Source: an uncultured Brevundimonas sp.
GTDB lineage: Bacteria > Pseudomonadota > Alphaproteobacteria > Caulobacterales > Caulobacteraceae
Direction: 5' to 3'
NCBI RefSeq assembly: GCF_937863155.1
Contig: NZ_CALMFB010000020.1
Span: 1-45,294, forward strand
Length of the DNA stretch: 45,294 bases
The position numbers and the translations under genes were made by a program. The notes below the pieces were generated by a model. It was not told the origin of the DNA. It made no database searches and worked only from the letters and a program-made list of their open reading frames with translations. Positions 24,969 to 33,096 of this stretch are shown one piece after another (the first letter of the stretch is position 1; each line of letters starts with the position of its first letter).

Positions 24969-25472
24969 ATGGCCGACGACAAGAAGATCAAGAACGAACC
25001 GTCGCAGGAAATCGACACCGCCCTGGTGCGCCAGCTGGCCGAGATCCTGAAGGAAACCGACCTGACCGAGATCGAGGTCGAACGCGACGAACTGCGCATC
25101 CGCGTGGCGCGCGAACTGTTCGCCGCCCCCGCGCCGGTCCAGTACGCCGCCGCGCCGGCCCCGGCGGCTGCGCCCGCTCCGGCCGCCGCGCCGCTGTCGA
25201 TGCCGTCTGATCCGGCCACCATCGTCGCCCGCAATGGCGAAGAGGTGAAATCGCCCATGGTCGGCACCGCCTATCTGCAGGCCTCGCCCGAGGCGCCGGC
25301 CTTCATCAAGCGTGGCGACAAGGTCAAGAAGGGCCAGACCCTGCTGATCGTCGAAGCCATGAAGACCATGAACCCCATCCAGTCGCCGCGTGACGGCGTG
25401 GTGGCGGAAATCCTGGTCGGCGACGCCCAGCCCGTCGAGTTCGGCGAGGCCCTGGTCGTGCTGGAAGCCTGA
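24969..25472 (+). CDS. accB: Biotin carboxyl carrier protein of acetyl-CoA carboxylase
   Basis: A 167-residue protein. An N-terminal helical/beta region (LVRQLAEILKETDLTEIEVERDE) is joined by an Ala/Pro-rich linker at residues 52-78 to the biotinyl domain. The biotinylated lysine is K132 in EAMKTMNPI. The carrier swings carboxybiotin between AccC and AccAD. AccC follows five bases after the stop, forming the conserved accBC operon. Confidence 0.96.
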   Translation: MADDKKIKNEPSQEIDTALVRQLAEILKETDLTEIEVERDELRIRVARELFAAPAPVQYAAAPAPAAAPAPAAAPLSMPSDPATIVARNGEEVKSPMVGTAYLQASPEAPAFIKRGDKVKKGQTLLIVEAMKTMNPIQSPRDGVVAEILVGDAQPVEFGEALVVLEA

Positions 25473-25477
25473 TCGCC

Positions 25478-26827
25478 ATGTTCACCAAGGTCCTGATCGC
25501 CAACCGCGGCGAGATCGCCCTGCGGGTCCATCGCGCCTGCAAGGAGATGGGCATTTCGACCGTCGCCGTGCATTCCGAGGCGGATCGCGGCGCCATGTGG
25601 GTGCGCCTGGCGGACGAAAGCGTCTGCATCGGCCCGGCGCCGGCGGCCAAGTCCTATCTGAACATCCCCTCGATCATCGCGGCGGCCGAGATCACCGGCG
25701 CCCAGGCGATCCACCCCGGCTATGGCTTCCTGTCGGAAAACGCCCGCTTCGCCGAGATCATCGCTGCCCACGGCATGACCTTCATCGGCCCGACGGCCGA
25801 ACATATCCGCGTCATGGGCGACAAGATCACCGCCAAGAAGACGGTGATGGAGGCGGGCATTCCCGTGGTCCCCGGCTCTGACGGCGAGGTCGAGACGGTC
25901 GAGGCGGCCATCGAAGCGTCCAAATCCATCGGCTTCCCCCTGATCGTCAAGGCGGCGGCCGGCGGCGGCGGGCGCGGCATGAAGGTGGCCATGACGCGCG
26001 ACGATCTGGTCGAGGCCGTCCAGACCGCCCAGTCCGAGGCCAAGGCCGCCTTCGGCAACGGCGCCGTCTATATGGAGCGCTATCTGCAGAAGCCGCGCCA
26101 TATCGAGATCCAGGTCATCGCCGACAGCCACGGCAATGTGGTGCACCTGGGCGAGCGCGACTGCTCGCTGCAACGCCGCCACCAGAAGGTGCTGGAAGAG
26201 GCCCCCTCGCCCGCCCTGTCCGCCGAAGGCCGCAAGAAGATCGGCGAGACGGTCAACAAGGCGATCGCCGCCATCGGCTATCTGGGCGTCGGCACAATCG
26301 AGTTCCTGTGGGAGGACGGCGAGTTCTTCTTCATCGAGATGAACACCCGCCTGCAGGTCGAACACCCGGTCACCGAAATGATCACCGGCGTCGATCTGGT
26401 GCGCGAACAAATCCGGGTCGCGGCGGGCCTGCCGCTGTCGTTCACCCAGGCCGACATCCATTTCGAGGGCCACGCCATCGAGGTGCGCGTCAACGCCGAG
26501 AATTCCGAGACCTTCACACCCTCGCCCGGCACGGTCACCGACTTCCACGCCCCCGGCGGCCTGGGCGTGCGGCTGGATAGCGCCATCTACGCCGGCTATT
26601 CGATCCCGCCCTTCTACGACAGCCTGATCGGCAAGCTGATCGTGCATGGCCGCGACCGCGAGGAATGCGTCGCCCGCCTGCGCCGCAGCCTGAACGAAAT
26701 GGTCGTGGGCGGCGTCGATACGACCATTCCGCTGTTCCAGAAGCTGTTGCAGGAGCCGGACATCCTGTCGGGCGATTACGACATCCACTGGCTGGAGAAA
26801 TGGTCCAAGCGCCAGAAGGGCGAGTGA
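25478..26827 (+). CDS. accC: Biotin carboxylase subunit of acetyl-CoA carboxylase
   Basis: A 449-residue ATP-grasp enzyme, the normal length. It carboxylates the biotin on AccB with bicarbonate and ATP. It begins MFTKVLIANRGEIALRVHRA and includes HPGYGFLSEN, the glycine-rich KAAAGGGGRGMKV, ERDCSLQRRHQKVLEEAPS, EMNTRLQVEHPVTE and the RVNAEN segment, all diagnostic. Its stop overlaps the GTG start of aat by four bases (GTGA at 26824-26827). Confidence 0.97.
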   Translation: MFTKVLIANRGEIALRVHRACKEMGISTVAVHSEADRGAMWVRLADESVCIGPAPAAKSYLNIPSIIAAAEITGAQAIHPGYGFLSENARFAEIIAAHGMTFIGPTAEHIRVMGDKITAKKTVMEAGIPVVPGSDGEVETVEAAIEASKSIGFPLIVKAAAGGGGRGMKVAMTRDDLVEAVQTAQSEAKAAFGNGAVYMERYLQKPRHIEIQVIADSHGNVVHLGERDCSLQRRHQKVLEEAPSPALSAEGRKKIGETVNKAIAAIGYLGVGTIEFLWEDGEFFFIEMNTRLQVEHPVTEMITGVDLVREQIRVAAGLPLSFTQADIHFEGHAIEVRVNAENSETFTPSPGTVTDFHAPGGLGVRLDSAIYAGYSIPPFYDSLIGKLIVHGRDREECVARLRRSLNEMVVGGVDTTIPLFQKLLQEPDILSGDYDIHWLEKWSKRQKGE

Positions 26828-27525
26828 CGGAGCCGGACTTCAGCGCCGCCTCTGCTGACGGCTTCACCGCCGACGATCTTCTGGCCTGCTACGCCTCGGG
26901 CGTCTTTCCGATGGGCGAGGCGCGCGACGATCCGCGCGTCTTCATCATCCAGCCGGACCAGCGCGGGATCATCCCGCTGGACCGCTTTCACATCCCCGCC
27001 CGCCTGCGCCGCACGGTGCGGGCCGAACCGTTCGACATCCGCGTGGATACCGCCTTCGACGCCGTGGTGGCCGGCTGCGCCCAGGCGGCCCAGGGGCGCG
27101 AGGATACCTGGATCAACGATCCCATCCGGCGCCTGTACGCCCAGCTTCACGCGCGCGGTTTCGCCCATTCCATCGAATGCTGGCGGGACGAACGGCTGGT
27201 CGGGGGCCTGTATGGCGTGACGCTGGGCGGCGCCTTCTTCGGTGAGAGCATGTTCAGCCGCGAACGGGATGCGTCCAAGGTCGCCCTGGTGCATCTGGTC
27301 GCCCGCCTGCGCCTGTGCGGCTGGACCCTGCTGGACGCCCAGTTCATGACCGATCATCTGGCCGGGTTCGGGGCGGTGGAGACGCCGCAGTCGATCTATC
27401 TGCGCCTGCTGAAGGCGGCGATGCGGCTCACGCCGGACAAGGCGAGGCTGCGGGCGTCCTTGAGCGGAGATCAGGCCGTTACGGCGGCGATTCAGCCCTT
27501 ACAGCCGACCACCCAGGCGTCATAG
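26824..27525 (+). CDS. aat: Leucyl/phenylalanyl-tRNA--protein transferase
   Basis: A 233-residue enzyme that adds Leu or Phe from aminoacyl-tRNA to proteins with N-terminal Lys or Arg, feeding the N-end rule pathway. Diagnostic segments are LLACYASGVFPMGE, WINDPIRRLYAQLHARGFAHSIECW split around the acceptor site, GLYGVTLGGAFFGESMFSR, and LDAQFMTDHLAGFGA. The GTG at 26824 was chosen because homology begins just after it and it overlaps the accC stop. Its 3' end overlaps the convergent DUF2155 gene by 34 bases. Confidence 0.95.
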   Translation: MTEPDFSAASADGFTADDLLACYASGVFPMGEARDDPRVFIIQPDQRGIIPLDRFHIPARLRRTVRAEPFDIRVDTAFDAVVAGCAQAAQGREDTWINDPIRRLYAQLHARGFAHSIECWRDERLVGGLYGVTLGGAFFGESMFSRERDASKVALVHLVARLRLCGWTLLDAQFMTDHLAGFGAVETPQSIYLRLLKAAMRLTPDKARLRASLSGDQAVTAAIQPLQPTTQAS

Positions 27526-28175
27526 ATCGGGTGCTGCAGCCCGTTCACGCTGGGCGACGAGGCGAACATCCAGCCGCGGAAGATCTGGCGCGGGTCCGTG
27601 CCCGGCGCCGCGCCGCGCGGTTGCAGCGACACATCGACATAGGCGATGGCGTCTTCGGTCTGTTCGTCCCCGGCCGAGACTTCGCAGGCGCGGACGCTGA
27701 AGATCAGCGACTTGTTGAACCGCACCGGGCGGCCGCCGACCTGGACTTCGAACTGCATGGTCTCGGCGGTGATCTTGTCGATGGCCTGGATGACGGCGAC
27801 CGGGCGGCGCTGGCGACGGCCCGGCGCAGCGGGCGTTTCGGCCTTTTCGTCCGCCTTGGCGTCATCGGCCGCCGGTTCGTCCTCGTCCAGGGCCGCGGCC
27901 TTTTCATCGACCTGGGCCACCGCCACCGGATCGGTCGGGGTGATGACGATGGGCCGGTTCGGAGCCGGATCGCCCGCCGGCGCGGTTTCGACCGGCGCCT
28001 GGGCCGGCGGCTGCGGCGACGGGGTCGGATTGGCGCGCAGGATGTCGCCAATGGGATCGGGCGTGGCCGGCGTCGCGTCCTGCGGCAGATCCATCAGCGC
28101 GCCCGCGCCCACGGCCCCGGCCGTCAGCAGCAGGGCGCCGACTGCAACCGCCGTCAGGGCGCGGCGCGTCCTCAT
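27492..28175 (-). CDS. DUF2155-domain secreted protein
   Basis: A 227-residue protein. An N-terminal hydrophobic segment (RALTAVAVGALLLTAGAVGAGAL) is a signal or anchor. A Pro/Ala/Asp-rich disordered region covers about residues 30-115. The DUF2155 domain follows: AVIQAIDKITAETMQFEVQVG, LIFSVRACEVS and IFRGWMFASSPSVNGLQHPIYDAW, ending VVGCKG. The domain's function is not established; it is a conserved alphaproteobacterial companion of NDUFA12 and aat. ATG 28175 is chosen because it overlaps the NDUFA12 stop (ATGA) and starts the signal peptide, rather than the longer in-frame start at 28364. Confidence 0.88.
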   Translation of the reverse strand: MRTRRALTAVAVGALLLTAGAVGAGALMDLPQDATPATPDPIGDILRANPTPSPQPPAQAPVETAPAGDPAPNRPIVITPTDPVAVAQVDEKAAALDEDEPAADDAKADEKAETPAAPGRRQRRPVAVIQAIDKITAETMQFEVQVGGRPVRFNKSLIFSVRACEVSAGDEQTEDAIAYVDVSLQPRGAAPGTDPRQIFRGWMFASSPSVNGLQHPIYDAWVVGCKG

Positions 28176-28564
28176 TCGGGGGTCCAAGCCTGATAGTCGC
28201 CGGTGGCGGCGGGGCGGCGCGCCTCGGCGGCCAGCGAGCCTTGCGGACGCCAGGCCATCGGGGTGCCGGTCAGATTGGGCGTATAGTCCGTCTCCCACGC
28301 CTTGCGCGGCAGCTGAACCTCGGTCGGCGGCTCGTCCAGGGTGTAGTGCAGCCAGCCGTGCCATTCCGGCGGCACCTTCGAGGCCTCGGCATAGCCATTG
28401 TAGATCACCCAGCGGCGCTTGCGCCCGTCATAGCTGACGTTGTCGCGCGACTGGTAATAGCGGTTGCCGAAGGCGTCGGTCCCGACCAAGGCGCCGCGCT
28501 TGGCGATGGTGAACAAGGTGCCGATCGTGGCGCCGTTCCACCAGGAGAAGATCTTGCTCAGCAC
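28172..28564 (-). CDS. NDUFA12-family (17.2 kDa) complex I accessory subunit
   Basis: About 130 residues from the chosen GTG. The family sits on the peripheral arm of respiratory complex I in mitochondria and alphaproteobacteria. Clear hallmarks are [53 protein letters not shown] split over the domain, and [20 protein letters not shown]. There is no ATG at the family's usual start; GTG 28564 gives the typical beginning, while GTGs at 28573 and 28579 are alternatives. It is coupled to DUF2155 by a four-base overlap. Confidence 0.9.
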   Translation of the reverse strand: MLSKIFSWWNGATIGTLFTIAKRGALVGTDAFGNRYYQSRDNVSYDGRKRRWVIYNGYAEASKVPPEWHGWLHYTLDEPPTEVQLPRKAWETDYTPNLTGTPMAWRPQGSLAAEARRPAATGDYQAWTPE

Positions 28565-28677
28565 GTCCGGCACACCCACGCGAAATCCCGCCGCGCGAGG
28601 GTGCGCGACGCAAGCGCGATCATAGAAACCGCAAGCCTCGCCGTCCAGCGCCGCCCACGCTTTCCTTCGGGCAATAT

Positions 28678-28694
28678 CTTGGGGGTAACCCAAG
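28678..28694. repeat. 17-bp inverted repeat in the NDUFA12/NrdJ-like interval
   Basis: CTTGGG (28678-28683), GGTAA spacer, CCCAAG (28689-28694): perfect 6-bp arms, 11-bp centre-to-centre, about one helical turn. It lies in the 218-base region between the NDUFA12 start and the NrdJ-like start, an ideal place for a repressor or activator site. No known regulator consensus is recognised. No B12 riboswitch or NrdR box was recognised in the same interval. Confidence 0.4.
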
Positions 28695-28782
28695 CTCAAA
28701 CCGCAACATCTATTGGCGCGCGCCGGATGAACGGCCTAGCCTGACGGCAAGCCGCCCCCTGGGCGACAGATCAGACAGGCCC

Positions 28783-31536
28783 ATGCGTTTTTCGCCCCGC
28801 TTCGCCCGCTTGCCCGCCCCCGCGCTGGAACGGCGCCGCATCGAGCGGCCGACGCAGGTCGTGACGACCCTGGCGCCCGCCGGATGGACAGACGCCCAGG
28901 TCGAGGCGTGGCTGGACTGGGCCGACGCCCTGCCCGGCGATCCGCCCCGGCTGGAAACCGCGACACGCCATGACCCGGCCGCGGCGTTGAACGGCGGCGT
29001 CGCCGGCTGGGCCGCGCGACTGGCGGCCTGGGGCCGGGCCGTGGGCGTGTTCGACGCCCGCAACGCCGAGACCTTCCGCGCCGAACTGGAGGCCAGCGTG
29101 ATCTTGGGTCTGGCCGCGCCCGTTTCGGGTCCGACAGACGGGCCACGCATTCATCCTGTCGCCGACGATCCGGCCCAGGCGACGCCACTGGCGCCGGTGC
29201 TGGACCTGAACGAGCCGGGCGCCGAGGTCCGGCTGAACGCCCTGATCAACCGGCGCCGCGCCCTGCGTGACGCCCAGGCCGCGCTGGACGCCCGCGCCCA
29301 GGCGCTGAACGCCGTGGTCGTCGCCGTTGACCGGTGCGAGGGGCCGGCCGCCGATTGCGGCGATCCGGCGCGCAACCCCGCCCTGGCCCGCGCCGCCGCC
29401 CAGGCCCGCCGGTGCGGGGCCGGCGACGCCGACATCCTGAGGGCGCTGGACGGCGAGGTTCCGGCCGTGGAACCGGCGTCCGCCCCCAATCCGCCGCCGC
29501 TGGTTCTGCTGGCGTCGCGCGATCTGGCGGCCTCGGGCGCGCGCCAGGCCCTGCTGGCCGCCGCCGGCCTGCTGGACGGCTGCGCCATCGTGGCCTTCGA
29601 CCCCGTGGACGCCGAGGCCGCCGCCGACGCCGCCATTGCGGCCCACGCCCTGATCGATCTGCCGCGCCTGAGCGCCTTGGCCGGGGCGGAATTCGACGAT
29701 GCGCTGGAAGCCCTGGTCCGGCTGTGGACCACGGCGCTGGACATCAGCCTGGCCTGCGATCCGGCCGTCGATGCGCCCGCCGCCCGCCGTCGCTGGGCCG
29801 TGCGGCCGATCAGCCTGGGCCTGGCGGGTCTGGGCGATCTGTGCCTGGCCGATGGCGAAGCGGCGCCCGCCCACGTCGCCGCCCTCGCCGCCCTGACCGC
29901 CGCCTCCGCCCGCGCCGCCTCGGCCGAACTGGCCCAGACCCTGAAACCGGCGCTTGAGGCCGATGCGGCCCTGAACGCCGAACGCGCGGGCCAGCGCGCC
30001 GATCTGGCGGGCCGGTCACCGCACGCCGCCGCCGAGCGGGCGCGCGCCCTGCTGTCGCAAAAGGCGGCGGCCTTGCGCCACGCCGCCATCGGCCTGTTCG
30101 TCGATGACGCCGAGACGGCCCTGCGCCTGGGGCGCGGCGATCTTCGGGTGCTGGACCTCTGGCAGACCGCGGATGGCGAGGCGGTTCGCCGGCTGAACCC
30201 GGTCGTGGCGCGCGCCGTGGCGATGCAGGGCGGCGATCCCGCCTCGGCCGAGCGGTGGCTGTTGGGGCACGGGACTCTGGTCGAGGCGCCGGGCCTGGAT
30301 CATGCAATCCTGCGCGGCCTGGGCTTCACCGATGTGGAGCTGGAAGCGGTCGAGCGTGCACTGCGGCATGTCGACCGGCTGGATCAGGCCTTCGCCGCGC
30401 CGGTTCTGGACGCCGGCTTCATTCGCGACGTCCTGGGCGTCGATCCGGAGGCCGATGGGTCGCTGTTGGGGCGGCTGGGTCTGGCGCCGGACGCCGTGAT
30501 GCAGGCCGAGGCGTATGTGTTCGGTCATGGCGACCTGGCCGACTGGCCCGACGCCCCTGCGGCCCTGCGCGGCCCCCTGGGCGATCCTGCGGGGTTCGAG
30601 GCCGCCCTGCGCGCCGCCATCGCGCCGTTCAGCGATCTGCCCGACCTGACGCCGGTCGCCCTGCCGTGGCGCGAAACGGCGGCGCAGGCCGCGCGGCGGC
30701 TGGGCCAGTCCGCGCGCGACGGATGCAGAGCCGTGGCGATGAAACGCGCCGCGCCGCCGCCGGGGCCGCTGCTGCATATCCCCGAGATCGACGACCTGCC
30801 GACGCGCCGCACCGAGACGGTGCAGCCCACCGAAGCGCCCGCCGTGGTCGAGCGCGTGGTCGAACGCGACCGCACGCGCCGCAAATTGCCCGACCGCCGC
30901 AAGGGCTATATCCAGAAGGCGGCCGTGGGCGGGCACAAGGTCTATATCCACACCGGCGAATACGACGACGGCGAGCTGGGCGAGATCTTCATCGACATGC
31001 ACAAGGAAGGCGCCGCCTTCCGCAGCCTGATGAACAATTTCGCCATCGCCATCAGCATCGGCCTGCAATACGGCGTGCCGCTGGACGAGTTCGTCGACGC
31101 CTTCGTCTTCACCCGGTTCGAACCGGCCGGGCGGGTGACGGGCAACGATTCCATCAAGTCCGCCACCTCGATCCTGGACTATATCTTCCGCGAACTGGGC
31201 GTCAGCTATCTGGACCGGCACGAACTGGCCAACGCCGACGCCGACCCCCTGGCCGCCAAGGGGATGGGGGCGCTGGAAGGCGAACCGGATCAGGCCGAGG
31301 CCGTGCCCGCCGCCCGCTTCATCTCCAAGGGGTTCGCCCGCGGCGCGGCGCCCGACAATCTGGTGGTGCTGCCGTTCGGAAAACGCGCGGACGCGAACCC
31401 CACAGCGCAGGTCGAGGCCACCGAAGCCGTCGCCTGCCCGGCCTGCGGCGACTTCGCCCTGCAACAGCGCGGGGGAGACTGGATCTGCGACACCTGCGGC
31501 GCGGCGCCGTCGATGCCGGAAGGCGCCAACGGCTGA
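28783..31536 (+). CDS. Degenerate class II ribonucleotide reductase (NrdJ-like) lacking catalytic motifs
   Basis: A 917-residue intact frame. Residues 698-815 are a nearly perfect NrdJ C-terminal (TSCPD) domain: [61 protein letters not shown] zinc ribbon ends the protein (C885, C888, C902, C905). Further upstream, NrdJ landmarks are recognisable though alanine-rich: [17 protein letters not shown] (185-201), LWTTALDIS (314-322), [11 protein letters not shown] (344-354), [16 protein letters not shown] (495-510). The remembered NPCSE radical-cysteine motif aligns with DPVDA (273-277), and PTGTIG with LRHAAIG (431-437). The NPCGR and CGAM segments are absent. NrdJ is usually about 1200 residues. 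The protein cannot be an active reductase by the known mechanism; role unknown. The open, GC-biased frame argues for selection. Confidence 0.85.
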   Translation: MRFSPRFARLPAPALERRRIERPTQVVTTLAPAGWTDAQVEAWLDWADALPGDPPRLETATRHDPAAALNGGVAGWAARLAAWGRAVGVFDARNAETFRAELEASVILGLAAPVSGPTDGPRIHPVADDPAQATPLAPVLDLNEPGAEVRLNALINRRRALRDAQAALDARAQALNAVVVAVDRCEGPAADCGDPARNPALARAAAQARRCGAGDADILRALDGEVPAVEPASAPNPPPLVLLASRDLAASGARQALLAAAGLLDGCAIVAFDPVDAEAAADAAIAAHALIDLPRLSALAGAEFDDALEALVRLWTTALDISLACDPAVDAPAARRRWAVRPISLGLAGLGDLCLADGEAAPAHVAALAALTAASARAASAELAQTLKPALEADAALNAERAGQRADLAGRSPHAAAERARALLSQKAAALRHAAIGLFVDDAETALRLGRGDLRVLDLWQTADGEAVRRLNPVVARAVAMQGGDPASAERWLLGHGTLVEAPGLDHAILRGLGFTDVELEAVERALRHVDRLDQAFAAPVLDAGFIRDVLGVDPEADGSLLGRLGLAPDAVMQAEAYVFGHGDLADWPDAPAALRGPLGDPAGFEAALRAAIAPFSDLPDLTPVALPWRETAAQAARRLGQSARDGCRAVAMKRAAPPPGPLLHIPEIDDLPTRRTETVQPTEAPAVVERVVERDRTRRKLPDRRKGYIQKAAVGGHKVYIHTGEYDDGELGEIFIDMHKEGAAFRSLMNNFAIAISIGLQYGVPLDEFVDAFVFTRFEPAGRVTGNDSIKSATSILDYIFRELGVSYLDRHELANADADPLAAKGMGALEGEPDQAEAVPAARFISKGFARGAAPDNLVVLPFGKRADANPTAQVEATEAVACPACGDFALQQRGGDWICDTCGAAPSMPEGANG

Positions 31537-31609
31537 CCCTTTGCAGGGCTCGGTTAACGGCTTTGCGATTAGGGTGATCGCCTGTCCGTTCCGGTCGGAG
31601 CCCCGCCTG

Positions 31610-32104
31610 ATGCGCACCCTGTCCCGAATCCTGGCCGTCGCCGCCCTGGCGACCGTGACGGCCGGCCCGGCCCTGGCCCAGAATGCGGGCCAGATCGCCC
31701 GCGTGCGCGGCGGCGCGTCCTGCCCCGGCTGCAATCTGTTTCAGGGGGATTTTTCGGGCCTGGAGGCACGCGGCCTGAACCTGACCGGCGCGCGTCTGCG
31801 CCAGTCGGATCTCAGCCTGGCGGTGATGAACCGCGCCCGCTTCCGCAACGCCGACCTGCGCGATGTCGAAGCCTACGGCGGCGTCTTTTCCGGTGCAGAC
31901 TTCAGCGGCGCCAACCTGACCAACGCCAGTTTCGTGGGGGCCTATCTGGAAGGGGCGGCGTTCGGGGGCGCGACCCTGGACGGCGTCAATCTGTCGGGGG
32001 CGCAGCTGATGCGCGCGACCGGCCTGACCCAGGCGCGACTGAACCGGGCCTGCGGCGACGAGGCCACGGCTCTGCCCGCCGGCCTGCGCATTCCGGCCTG
32101 CTGA
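31610..32104 (+). CDS. Secreted pentapeptide-repeat protein, short paralogue
   Basis: A 164-residue protein. A signal peptide ends near ALAQN (residues 1-24). Residues 42-135 are A(D/N)LxxA-type pentapeptide repeats (ADLRDVEAYG, ADFSGANLTNASFVGAYLEGA), predicted to form a right-handed quadrilateral beta helix. A CPGC pair (C38, C41) caps the N side and a C148-x15-C164 pair the C side (GLTQARLNRACGD). The same four-cysteine pattern occurs in the next gene, so the two are tandem paralogues. A periplasmic structural or binding role is inferred; no enzymatic residues are seen. The ATG 31610 start is set by the signal peptide. Confidence 0.85.
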   Translation: MRTLSRILAVAALATVTAGPALAQNAGQIARVRGGASCPGCNLFQGDFSGLEARGLNLTGARLRQSDLSLAVMNRARFRNADLRDVEAYGGVFSGADFSGANLTNASFVGAYLEGAAFGGATLDGVNLSGAQLMRATGLTQARLNRACGDEATALPAGLRIPAC

Positions 32105-32166
32105 CGACCGCGATCCTTACGGCGATTTAAGTGGTCTTTACGAACCGACAGGGTCATCTTCAGTAT

Positions 32167-33087
32167 GTGAAGACGCTCGCCCGCACCACGACCCGTCTGT
32201 TTCGCGCCGCCGCGCCGGCCCTGGCCCTGATGGCCGGCGCCGCCGCGACCCCGGCCGCAGCCGACAGCATCATCCTGGCGCCCTTCCTGCCCGACATTCA
32301 GATTCAGGAACGCGACGTCGCGCGCATGGTCTCGCTGGGCGGGTCGTGCAATCGCTGCGAGCTGTCGGGTCGAAACCTGAACGGTGCCACCTTCACCGGG
32401 GCCACCTTCATCAACGCCACCCTGGTGGGCGCCAATCTGCGCGGCGCCGAACTGGTGGCCTCGAACTTCACCGGCAGCGACTTCACCCGCGCGGATCTGC
32501 GCGGCGTCAGTCTGGTGGGCGCCAACTTCTCCTCCACCGTGTTCCAGCGCGCCGACCTGTCGGGCGCCGAGGCCCAGGGCGCCGTCTTCGTGCGCGCCAA
32601 CATGCAGGAGGCCGACCTGTCGGACGCCGAGTTCGGCGGGGTCAATTTCAACGGCGCCAATCTGGTGCGCGCTGATTTCAACGACAGCGAGCTGTTTGGC
32701 GCCACCCTGGCCAATGTGCGGGCCACCGGCGCGAAATTCCGCGATGCGGACCTGAGCGGCGCCAACCTGGCCTCGGGCGACTTCACCAACGCCGATTTCC
32801 GCGAGGCCGATCTGACCGGCGCGCGACTGACCGGCGCCCGTTTCGACCTGGCGAACTTTTCGGGCGCCGACCTGGACCGGGCCGACATCCGCGGCGTGAA
32901 CCTGTCGCGAGTCCGCGGCCTGACCCAGAATCAGGTCAGCCGCGCCTGCGGCGACGGCGCGACCCGCTTGCCGGGCCGCATGACCGTGCGGTCGTGCACC
33001 ACCACCCGGCTGCGGATCATCGCGGCGCCGCCGACCCCGCCGGTTCCGCCCGCCCCGCCCTATGCGATCGCCACGCGCGACCGATAA
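32167..33087 (+). CDS. Secreted pentapeptide-repeat protein, long paralogue
   Basis: A 306-residue protein from GTG 32167, with a signal peptide ending near AAADS (residue 33); GTG 32131 is an alternative. Residues 66-250 hold about 35 pentapeptide repeats (ANLRGAELVASNF, ADLSGAEAQGAVFVRANMQ). The caps match the preceding gene: C61-x2-C64 at the N side and C261-x15-C277 in GLTQNQVSRACGDGATRLP at the C side. A Pro-rich tail follows (PPTPPVPPAPP). It begins 62 bases after the short paralogue and ends nine bases from the convergent aspS stop. Confidence 0.82.
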   Translation: MKTLARTTTRLFRAAAPALALMAGAAATPAAADSIILAPFLPDIQIQERDVARMVSLGGSCNRCELSGRNLNGATFTGATFINATLVGANLRGAELVASNFTGSDFTRADLRGVSLVGANFSSTVFQRADLSGAEAQGAVFVRANMQEADLSDAEFGGVNFNGANLVRADFNDSELFGATLANVRATGAKFRDADLSGANLASGDFTNADFREADLTGARLTGARFDLANFSGADLDRADIRGVNLSRVRGLTQNQVSRACGDGATRLPGRMTVRSCTTTRLRIIAAPPTPPVPPAPPYAIATRDR

Positions 33088-33096
33088 GGCGCTGGC

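Noticed and set aside
28574-28782. B12 riboswitch or NrdR box before the NrdJ-like gene
   Set aside because: No B12-box consensus and no paired NrdR boxes could be read in the interval.
28783-31536. Calling the NrdJ-like gene a pseudogene
   Set aside because: The frame is uninterrupted, codon use matches neighbours and the C-terminal domain is well conserved, so pseudoenzyme fits better than pseudogene.
30016-31734. A 572-codon open frame antisense to the NrdJ-like gene
   Set aside because: The plus strand carries clear NrdJ landmarks; the antisense translation has none.
32105-32166. CtrA-type TTAA-N7-TTAA site before the long pentapeptide gene
   Set aside because: Only the second half-site (TTAA) is present; the first reads CTTA.
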